From Candidatus Colimorpha enterica (lineage in GTDB: Bacteria > Bacillota > Clostridia > Oscillospirales > CAG-272), in NCBI GenBank assembly GCA_000433515.1, contig FR891193.1, forward strand, positions 15,684 to 23,075: a stretch of DNA of 7,392 bases. Direction: 5' to 3'. This document shows positions 1 through 5,022 of the stretch, piece by piece. Under the pieces are notes generated by a model. That model made no database searches, had not been told where the DNA came from, and was given only the letters and a program-made list of their open reading frames with translations. A program made the position numbers and the translations under genes. Within the stretch, counting starts at the first letter, position 1. The number at the start of each line of letters is the position of its first letter.

Positions 1-1
1 G

Positions 2-163
2 TACTATGTCATGTTCCCGGATTACGGGGCGGCGCGCGCGGTCATTCCGGACACCGACTTCGGGGAGATGAGCGAGGAAGATCTGCTTGAATATATGGAG
101 GAATATAGCGAAAGCGACGGATGCCCGGAGGATTGTGACGCTCCGGACGGTTCTGAGGAATGA
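2..163 (+). CDS. Hypothetical protein, C-terminal 53 residues only (5' end outside window)
   Basis: This is an open frame running in from the left edge (first full codon TAC at 2) to a TGA at 161-163. It encodes 53 residues beginning YYVMFPDYGAARAVIP. From about residue 22 on it becomes very acidic (GEMSEEDLLEYMEE, then a tail ending DAPDGSEE with two Cys at residues 41 and 45). I do not recognise the family. The acidic tail suggests a soluble cytoplasmic protein, and no membrane segment is visible. The stop lies 12 bases before the dipeptidase start, with the ribosome binding site of that gene immediately after it, so the two are probably cotranscribed. Codon use and composition match the neighbours, which supports a real coding end. 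Function cannot be inferred from this fragment. Confidence 0.7.
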   Translation, partial: YYVMFPDYGAARAVIPDTDFGEMSEEDLLEYMEEYSESDGCPEDCDAPDGSEE

Positions 164-175
164 GGGGAGAAGATC

Positions 176-1639
176 ATGAAGGAATATGTTATATCCGGCT
201 ATCAGCCAGAAAAGCTGTTCAATTATTTTGAGGACATAAGCGCCGTGCCGAGAGGGTCGGGGAATGAGAGCGGCATCGCGGATTTTATTGTGAAATTTGC
301 CGCTGAGAGAGGGCTTTTCTGCCTGCGCGACGACCTGAACAACGTGTTTATAAGAAAACCGGCGACTCCGGGATATGAGAATCAGCCGGGGATAATGCTT
401 CAGGGGCATACCGATATGGTCTGCGAGAAAAATGCCGGGACGGAGCACGATTTTCTGACCGACGGGCTTGATCTTTATGTAGAGGACGGCTGGCTCAGGG
501 CGCGCGGGACCACCCTCGGCGGGGACGACGGGTGCGCGGTGGCTGCCATGCTTTATGCGCTTGACAGTGACACGCTCCGTCATCCGGAGCTTGAGTGCCT
601 GTTCACGACAGGAGAGGAGACCGGGCTTTACGGTGCGACAGGATTTGACTATTCGGTCGTCCGCTCGAAGAAGCTGATAAATCTCGATTCCGAGGCGGAG
701 GGTGTGGCTACCGTCAGCTGTGCCGGCGGTATCGGGCTTGATTTTTCGTTCGTACCTGACAGGATACCGGTTCCGGCGTTCTGCCGTCCGCTTTCGGTTG
801 AGATCAGCGGGCTTTCCGGCGGTCATTCGGGCGAGGACATCATCCGCGAGAAGGGGAACGCGATAATCCTGCTGATGCGCACGCTATCGGCGCTTTATGA
901 GGAGCATCCATTCTCGGTCGTGACCCTTTCCGGCGGCGGCAGGGGAAATGCTATCCCGAGAGAGGCTTCGGCTGTCATTTTCACCGATGAGCCGGAGAGT
1001 GCCGAAGCGTTCATAAAGAATTACGCAAAGACGCTTCGCGAGTGGCTTCCCGCCTGCGATTCCGGCATGAAGGTAAGGGTCGGCAAGGCAAAGGGAAGAT
1101 ATGAGAAAATGCTGACGCTTGCCGACACGTCGCGGATATTCAGTCTGACTTCGTTTGTTCCGAACGGCGTTATCAGCCGCATTCCGGAGAAGCTGACGAT
1201 GGTCGAGACGTCGGATAACCTCGGAATTCTGTCCGACGACGGAGAAAAGATACTGCTTGTTTACCACGGCAGATCGTCGCTTGACAGCAGGATGGACGTT
1301 CTTGCCCTGACGGCAAAGCGTGCGGCAAAGGTGCTCGGGTTTGATCTTGACATAAACGGCAGATATTCCGGCTGGCCGATGAAGGCTGACTCGGAGCTTG
1401 CCGGGGAGTTTGTTTCCGCGGCTAAAAAGGTTCTCGGAGAGGGAGCCGTGCCGCGCACTGCCGCTATCCACGCGGGGCTTGAGTGCGGGATAATCTGCGG
1501 GGCGGTTCCGGGGCTTGACGCGATATCGATAGGTCCGGAGCTTAAGGACATACACTCTCCCGGAGAGAGGCTTGATCTCGGTTCGTTTGCGCGGATGTGG
1601 GAGATAGTCAGAATAATGCTTGAAACAAAGGAAGGATGA
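176..1639 (+). CDS. pepD: Aminoacyl-histidine dipeptidase (PepD-type, peptidase family M20)
   Basis: This is a cytoplasmic di-zinc exopeptidase that hydrolyses dipeptides such as Xaa-His and other unusual dipeptides. At 487 residues it matches E. coli PepD (about 485). The M20 metal site is intact: H78 and D80 in LQGHTDMV, bridging D117 in TTLGGDDG, the general base and ligand pair E147/E148 in TTGEETG, D171 in INLDSEAEG, and H460 in SIGPELKDIHSP. The inserted lid/dimerisation domain carries GGHSG with H217 and a NAIPREA motif. HAGLECGI near the C-terminus is a PepD hallmark. There is no signal peptide. The ATG at 176 is preceded by GGGGAGA at 164-170 with good spacing. The stop overlaps the next gene in ATGA, so translational coupling with the M42 peptidase is likely. 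Family assignment is secure; exact substrate range is not visible. Confidence 0.93.
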   Translation: MKEYVISGYQPEKLFNYFEDISAVPRGSGNESGIADFIVKFAAERGLFCLRDDLNNVFIRKPATPGYENQPGIMLQGHTDMVCEKNAGTEHDFLTDGLDLYVEDGWLRARGTTLGGDDGCAVAAMLYALDSDTLRHPELECLFTTGEETGLYGATGFDYSVVRSKKLINLDSEAEGVATVSCAGGIGLDFSFVPDRIPVPAFCRPLSVEISGLSGGHSGEDIIREKGNAIILLMRTLSALYEEHPFSVVTLSGGGRGNAIPREASAVIFTDEPESAEAFIKNYAKTLREWLPACDSGMKVRVGKAKGRYEKMLTLADTSRIFSLTSFVPNGVISRIPEKLTMVETSDNLGILSDDGEKILLVYHGRSSLDSRMDVLALTAKRAAKVLGFDLDINGRYSGWPMKADSELAGEFVSAAKKVLGEGAVPRTAAIHAGLECGIICGAVPGLDAISIGPELKDIHSPGERLDLGSFARMWEIVRIMLETKEG

Positions 1640-1647
1640 GGATCATG
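1628..1647 (+). promoter_or_regulatory. Ribosome binding site that bears on the M42 peptidase start
   Basis: Purine-rich AAGGAAGG at 1628-1635 abuts the ATG at 1636 but lies 9 bases before the in-frame ATG at 1645. Only the front part (AAGG, 1628-1631) has a possible spacing for the first ATG, 4 bases. By Shine-Dalgarno spacing the 1645 start is the better one. The ATGA overlap with the pepD stop argues for 1636 by translational coupling. The difference is three residues. Confidence 0.5.
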
Positions 1648-2697
1648 CCCGAGGCCGTTGAAAAATACCGTGAATACTACTTTGACACCGTGAAAAAGCT
1701 GCTTCTTACCCCCAGCCCCAGCGGGTATTACCGCGAGGTCATGAAGGTGGTAAAGGAGCTTGCAGAGGCGGAAGGCTGTGAATTTTACCTGACAAGAAAG
1801 GGCTGCGGCGTCATCACCGTTCCCGGAAAGGACAGTGAAAGAGCCGTCGGTGCCTGCGCGCACTGCGACACTCTCGGGGCGATGGTGAGATCTGTCGATT
1901 CCGCAGGGGGGATAAATTTCACGACTGTCGGGGGACCGAGTCTGCCCTCGCTTGACGGAGAGTACTGCACGGTGATCACCCGCGACGGGAGAAAATACGG
2001 CGGAACGTTTCTGTCCAAAAGCCCCGCCGTTCATGTCTACCGCGATTCCGGGACAAGGGCGCGCGACTGCGACAATATGTATGTCCGTCTTGACGAAACG
2101 GTGAAGAGCGCCGACGACGTGAAGGCTCTCGGCATTGAAAACGGCGATTACATATGCTTTGACCCGAAAACCACAGTCACTGAAAGCGGCTTTCTGAAAT
2201 CGAGGTTCATCGACGACAAGGCAAGCGTTGCCTGCCTGCTGACTGCGGTGCATATTATGCATGACAGCGGCTTTGTGCCGGAAACCGACATTGTGATGCT
2301 TGTCACGATGTACGAGGAGGTCGGTCACGGTGCGTCGTATCTGCCGAGGGACATCGAATCGATGCTCGGGGTCGATATGGGCTGCATAGGCGACGATCTT
2401 CAGTGCACGGAGTACGACGTTTCGATCTGCGCCAAGGACAGCCGCGGACCGTATGATTATGAGATGACCTCTGCGCTTGTGACTCTTGCGAAGGAAAACG
2501 GGCTTTCGTATGCCGTTGACATCTATCCGTTCTACGGCTCGGATGTCGGGGCTATGTGGACAGGCGGCAACGATGTCCCAGGCGCGCTTATCGGGACGGG
2601 AGTCCACGCCTCGCACGGGATGGAGAGGACGCACTGGAGCGGGATATCAAACACCGTTGCACTTATTCTTCTTCATTTCGGCATGAAAAATGTTTAA
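1636..2697 (+). CDS. M42 family metallo-aminopeptidase
   Basis: This is a co-catalytic metal aminopeptidase of the M42 (TET/glutamyl aminopeptidase-like) family, cytoplasmic and expected to form large oligomers that trim short peptides. At 353 residues it is of normal length. Visible site residues, numbered from the first ATG, are H76 and D78 in ACAHCDTLG (family form AHMDEIG), D193 in FIDDKAS, catalytic E227 and ligand E228 in MYEEVGHG, D247 in GVDMG, and probably H327 in ASHGMERTH. The PDZ-like insert sits between the first two site motifs, roughly residues 95-180. The SHGMERTH end differs from the usual HSPVE-type end of TET enzymes, so it belongs to a side branch of the family. The first ATG overlaps the pepD stop by 4 bases. 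A second ATG at 1645 (MPEAVEK) has the better-spaced ribosome binding site. Together with pepD it forms a peptide-degradation pair. Confidence 0.88.
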   Translation: MRIMPEAVEKYREYYFDTVKKLLLTPSPSGYYREVMKVVKELAEAEGCEFYLTRKGCGVITVPGKDSERAVGACAHCDTLGAMVRSVDSAGGINFTTVGGPSLPSLDGEYCTVITRDGRKYGGTFLSKSPAVHVYRDSGTRARDCDNMYVRLDETVKSADDVKALGIENGDYICFDPKTTVTESGFLKSRFIDDKASVACLLTAVHIMHDSGFVPETDIVMLVTMYEEVGHGASYLPRDIESMLGVDMGCIGDDLQCTEYDVSICAKDSRGPYDYEMTSALVTLAKENGLSYAVDIYPFYGSDVGAMWTGGNDVPGALIGTGVHASHGMERTHWSGISNTVALILLHFGMKNV

Positions 2698-2705
2698 TAT
2701 CGCCA

Positions 2706-2734
2706 TTGACGGGCAGCCGGCAAAGTGATATAAT
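2706..2734 (+). promoter_or_regulatory. Consensus sigma-A promoter (extended -10) for the ATP synthase operon
   Basis: The -35 box TTGACG is at 2706-2711 and the -10 box TATAAT at 2729-2734, with exactly 17 bases between. The -10 is preceded by TG plus one base (TGATATAAT), the extended -10 form. Transcription should begin near 2741, giving a 5' leader of about 46 bases before the first gene. The -35 box starts only 8 bases after the M42 stop and no terminator separates them, so read-through from the peptidase genes may also contribute. The close match to consensus suggests high constitutive expression, as expected for an ATP synthase. Confidence 0.88.
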
Positions 2735-2736
2735 AC

Positions 2737-2760
2737 GAAGTAATTAACATAAGTGACTTC
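2737..2760 (+). repeat. Short interrupted inverted repeat at the predicted transcription start
   Basis: GAAGT at 2737-2741 is mirrored by ACTTC at 2756-2760, with 14 AT-rich bases between. AAGTGACTT at 2751-2759 is itself a palindrome around a central G. The position, just after the -10 box and across the likely transcription start, would suit a repressor operator or a weak leader hairpin. The arms are only 5 bases, so chance is a real alternative. Confidence 0.25.
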
Positions 2761-2786
2761 ACGCCTGTGGGAGGGGGATCAGGTTT

Positions 2787-3059
2787 ATGGATGCTATGAA
2801 TGTTTTCGGTGCCGTGACCGGCATCGCGGTCGGAGTGCTTCAGCTTGTCCTCCTCTCGGCTGTTTCCGCAAGGATAACCGGGGTAAAGAAGGACGGGCTT
2901 TCTGTCGGGGCGCTTGCCGCGATAAAGCTCGGAGTTTATCTTGCCGCCTCGGCAGCGGTTATACTGTTCTTCCGGGACAGTCTTCTGTCCTGCGGGATCG
3001 GTTATGCCGTCGGTATGGCGGGCGCCGCCGTTTTTGCGGCAATTTGCGGCAGAAAGTGA
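2787..3059 (+). CDS. Small three-helix membrane protein in the AtpI position of the ATP synthase operon
   Basis: This 90-residue hydrophobic protein has three predicted membrane helices, at about residues 6-28, 40-62 and 66-86. The first loop is short and basic/acidic (RITGVKKDG) and the C-terminus ends CGRK. It is the first gene after the operon promoter and lies before atpB, the usual place of atpI, whose product helps c-ring assembly or Mg2+/Ca2+ supply. The second and third helices, with the GIGYAVGMAG glycine pattern, loosely resemble the ATP synthase subunit I family, but I see no diagnostic residue. AtpI usually has four helices, while the AtpR protein of N-type ATPases has three, so either relation is possible. 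The start at 2787 is fixed by GGGAGGGGG at 2769-2777. That it is a real gene is well supported; the function is inferred from position and topology. Confidence 0.6.
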   Translation: MDAMNVFGAVTGIAVGVLQLVLLSAVSARITGVKKDGLSVGALAAIKLGVYLAASAAVILFFRDSLLSCGIGYAVGMAGAAVFAAICGRK

Positions 3060-3082
3060 CTTGTGTGGGATGATTCGGGGGG

Positions 3083-3985
3083 ATGGTAAATATAGCTGTT
3101 AAAGATATTGTCATGCTCGCCTCGGCAGGGGTACTGTCTGCCGGTGCGCTTGTCGGATACTTTGTTCTTGCGGCAAAATGCAAAGCCGCGCCGGACGACA
3201 AAAAGAAAAAGAGGGCGAAAAAGCTCTTCTTCTTCCTTCTCATCGCCGCCGCGTGGTTCTTCTGCGGAACGGTGTTCAACATTCTTGTCGGCGGTTCAAA
3301 GGGGATCGTTCTGGAATTCAGTATGCTTTCCGAAAGGGTCACGCTCTTTGGGGTGTCGTTTGCACAGACATCGGTGATCATGTGGGGCGTGACGGCGGTG
3401 TTCCTGATACTTGCAGTCCTGTTCAGGGTCTTTGCGGTTCCGAAATTCCGCGGGGATTCGCCGGGGAGGCTCCAGAACGTGATGGAGCTCGCGGTCGAGT
3501 TTTTCGACAACCACACCAAAACCAATGTCCACGGAAGGACGGGAAACCTCAGCTCCTATCTGTTTGCGCTTTCGCTTCTGATGTTCGGGTGCGCCTGTGC
3601 AGAGCTTTTCGGGCTTCGCGCGCCGACCTCGGACATAACCGTGACCTTTGCGATGAGCCTTATCACGTTCTTCCTCATCAACTGGTACGGAATAAAGAAC
3701 AAGCGTCTTTCCGGGAGGATAAAGGGACTTGCCTCCCCGTCTCCGGTGATATTCCCGATGCGCATCGTGTCGGACGTCGCCGTGCCGGTGTCGCTTGCCT
3801 GCCGGCTGTTCGGAAATATGCTCGGCGGGCTTATCGTTATGGATCTGCTGAAGGGGGCTGCGGGAGGATATTCCTTCGGTATAGCGCCGGTCGCGGGGCT
3901 GTATTTCAACCTTTTCCATCCGCTTATCCAGATATACATTTTCGTCACACTTTCGCTCACCTTCATAAACGAGGCGTGCGAATGA
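3083..3985 (+). CDS. atpB: F-type ATP synthase subunit a, with two-helix N-terminal extension
   Basis: This is the membrane stator subunit that provides the ion half-channels next to the c-ring. The essential arginine is R241 in SLACRLFGNMLGG, with N245 and Q283 (LIQIYIF) also in the family places. APTSDITVTFA at 180-190 is the conserved helix segment found in all a subunits. It is 300 residues long, against about 220-270 usually. The excess is an N-terminal extension with helices at about 9-31 and 48-70 and a lysine-rich loop between them (DDKKKKRAKK). The canonical first helix follows at about 95-118. The extension keeps the usual outside-to-inside entry of that helix. The Glu at R+9 (E. 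coli E219) is Leu250 and the acidic/His position at Q-7 (E. coli H245) is Asn276. The start is poorly supported: GGGGGG abuts the ATG with no spacer, but no better in-frame start exists. Confidence 0.93.
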   Translation: MVNIAVKDIVMLASAGVLSAGALVGYFVLAAKCKAAPDDKKKKRAKKLFFFLLIAAAWFFCGTVFNILVGGSKGIVLEFSMLSERVTLFGVSFAQTSVIMWGVTAVFLILAVLFRVFAVPKFRGDSPGRLQNVMELAVEFFDNHTKTNVHGRTGNLSSYLFALSLLMFGCACAELFGLRAPTSDITVTFAMSLITFFLINWYGIKNKRLSGRIKGLASPSPVIFPMRIVSDVAVPVSLACRLFGNMLGGLIVMDLLKGAAGGYSFGIAPVAGLYFNLFHPLIQIYIFVTLSLTFINEACE

Positions 3986-4012
3986 TTCCTATGAAAGGTC
4001 AGGTATAAAACT

Positions 4013-4225
4013 ATGACAGCACTCGGAGCAGCACTTGCTCTTCTTCCGGCTCTCGGAGCGGGTATCATGATGGGTTTCGCAACCGCAAAGGCAACGGAGG
4101 CGGTCGCGCGTCAGCCGGAGGCTTCCGGAAAGATCAACTCCATTCTTCTTATGGGTCTTGCGCTCGCGGAGTCAACCGCAATTTACTCCTTTGTCATTGC
4201 GCTTATAATCGCAACAAAGATATAA
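4013..4225 (+). CDS. atpE: F-type ATP synthase subunit c (rotor ring)
   Basis: This is a two-helix membrane hairpin that forms the rotating ion-binding ring. It has 70 residues: helix 1 at about 3-30, a polar loop ARQPEASGK with R33-Q34-P35, and helix 2 at about 43-67. The ion-binding carboxylate is E53 in LALAESTAIYSFV. S54, T55 and Y58 match the Na+-ring pattern (E65, S66, T67 and Y70 of Ilyobacter tartaricus). The helix-1 residue matching its Gln32, however, is Met20 (GAGIMMGF). The GxGxGxG packing motif is interrupted at M19. Coupling ion is therefore uncertain. The start ATG at 4013 has weak upstream purines (AAAGG at 3994, AGG at 4001) and lies 27 bases after the atpB stop. The product is certain; ion choice is not. 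Confidence 0.95.
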   Translation: MTALGAALALLPALGAGIMMGFATAKATEAVARQPEASGKINSILLMGLALAESTAIYSFVIALIIATKI

Positions 4226-4227
4226 TG

Positions 4228-4252
4228 GCGGTGTCCCCGGTGCGGGCACTGC
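4228..4252 (+). other. Intercistronic hairpin between atpE and atpF
   Basis: GCGGTG at 4228-4233 pairs with CACTGC at 4247-4252 (six pairs, one G-U). After a bulged T4234, CCC at 4235-4237 pairs with GGG at 4244-4246 around a six-base loop. No T-run follows, so it does not look like an intrinsic terminator. The atpF ribosome binding site begins 3 bases after the stem. A role in protecting the atpE end of the message, or in setting c versus b expression, is plausible inference. Confidence 0.55.
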
Positions 4253-4254
4253 GG

Positions 4255-4262
4255 AAGGAGGT
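4255..4262 (+). promoter_or_regulatory. Full-consensus ribosome binding site of atpF
   Basis: AAGGAGGT sits 8 bases before the ATG at 4271. It is the strongest Shine-Dalgarno in the window and directly follows the intercistronic stem, which could modulate access to it. Confidence 0.85.
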
Positions 4263-4270
4263 AGTGTTTT

Positions 4271-4774
4271 ATGGATCTTGATCTCTCAAATGTTCCGTTT
4301 GATCTGATTATAAATATACTGAATGTCGTCGTTTTCTATCTTATCATACGGCTTCTCGTGTACAAGCCGGTGAAAAAATTCCTTTCGGCAAGAAAGGAAA
4401 AGATAGATAAGGAGCGGGAGGAGCTTTCTGCCGCCCGTGCCGAAGCCGAGACGGAAAAAGTGAAATACGGAAAGCTCTGCGACGATGCCGGAAAGGAATC
4501 CGCCGCTCTTCTTGAAAGAACACGGGAAGAGGCGGAAAAGACGGCTGCCGGTATCATCGGTTCTGCAAAAGCCGACGCGGAAAAGCTTATTTCCGATGCC
4601 AACGCGAATATCGCGGCAAGGGAGAGAGAGGCTGTTTCCGGCATGAAGGACGACGTTGTCGATCTTTCGCTTTCGATCGCCTCGAAGCTGATCGCCAGAA
4701 ACATCGACAACGGGGACAACAGGCGTCTTGCCGCCGATTTCTTTGAAAAAGAGCTTGGCGGAATGAAGCGCTGA
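4271..4774 (+). CDS. atpF: F-type ATP synthase subunit b (peripheral stalk)
   Basis: This subunit anchors the peripheral stalk in the membrane and holds the catalytic head against rotation. It has 167 residues, the normal bacterial length. There is one membrane helix at about 11-30, followed by the typical juxtamembrane motif VYKPVKKFLSARKEKI. A long charged heptad-rich helix, about 40-140, has many Lys, Glu and Ala. The C-terminal part, SIASKLIARNI followed by RRLAADFFEKELG, matches the usual b end that binds the delta C-terminal domain. No delta domain is fused to it, so b does not explain the short delta gene that follows. The stop is 11 bases before that gene. This is a single-b arrangement, with no second b-type gene in the window. 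Confidence 0.95.
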   Translation: MDLDLSNVPFDLIINILNVVVFYLIIRLLVYKPVKKFLSARKEKIDKEREELSAARAEAETEKVKYGKLCDDAGKESAALLERTREEAEKTAAGIIGSAKADAEKLISDANANIAAREREAVSGMKDDVVDLSLSIASKLIARNIDNGDNRRLAADFFEKELGGMKR

Positions 4775-4785
4775 CGGAGGGCGGC

Positions 4786-5007
4786 ATGAAAAAACCGAAG
4801 CTGACTCTTCCCGATGGGGCTGACAGGGGGACTGCCGACTATATAATAAGCTCGTTCGAAGAGCTTTTCGGCAGACCGCTTGATTTCGAGATAAAAACCG
4901 ACAGTTCGCTTCTCGGCGGGTTTGTTGCCGAGATAGACGGCTGTGTTTTCGATTCCTCGGTATCGTCAAAGCTCGCGGATATCAGGCGGATTCTCATGAA
5001 GAACTGA
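4786..5007 (+). CDS. atpH: F-type ATP synthase subunit delta, C-terminal domain only
   Basis: This subunit joins the b stalk to the top of the alpha/beta head. It has just 73 residues against about 180 for the family. What is present is the C-terminal domain: a helix at about 14-29 (GTADYIISSFEELFGR), the strand DFEIKTDSSLLGGFV, and DGCVFDSSVSSKLADIRRIL. These align with the E. coli end (KIDKSVMAGVI, then VIDGSVRGRLERL). The six-helix N-terminal domain that binds the alpha N-terminus is absent. There is no room for a frameshifted remnant, since the atpF stop is 11 bases upstream and atpF has a complete normal end. GGAGG at 4776-4780, 5 bases before the ATG, confirms this as the true start. 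The gene looks intact and expressed rather than a decaying remnant, because the conserved core and operon spacing are kept. Confidence 0.87.
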   Translation: MKKPKLTLPDGADRGTADYIISSFEELFGRPLDFEIKTDSSLLGGFVAEIDGCVFDSSVSSKLADIRRILMKN

Positions 5008-5022
5008 CGGGAGGGTTTACCG

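Noticed and set aside
884..1555. 223-codon - strand frame opposite pepD
   Set aside because: It is a shadow of the pepD frame, with basic low-information sequence and no family features.
1261..2634. 457-codon open frame on the - strand across both peptidase genes
   Set aside because: It lies wholly opposite two + strand genes with complete catalytic motifs. Its product is rich in Arg, His and Pro with no recognisable domain, as expected of a mirror frame in GC-rich coding DNA, and it has no separate regulatory context.
3178..4008. 276-codon + strand frame overlapping atpB in another frame
   Set aside because: atpB in its own frame shows the conserved a-subunit residues and membrane helices. 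The overlapping product is Arg- and Cys-rich and has no hydrophobic or domain pattern.
4013..4225. Firm call of a Na+-driven ATP synthase
   Set aside because: E53, S54, T55 and Y58 fit, but the key helix-1 Gln is Met20, so ion specificity cannot be read from the sequence.
4226..4270. Transcription terminator after atpE
   Set aside because: The stem is followed by purines and a ribosome binding site, not a T-run, and the essential downstream subunits need read-through.
4286..4969. 227-codon - strand frame opposite atpF and atpH
   Set aside because: It is antisense to two recognised subunits and has no coherent domain. It arises because heptad-rich coding DNA has few stops on the opposite strand.
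4786..5007. Delta gene as a frameshifted pseudogene
   Set aside because: Only 11 bases separate it from a complete atpF, there is no N-terminal domain coding in any frame nearby, and start, ribosome binding site and conserved core are intact.
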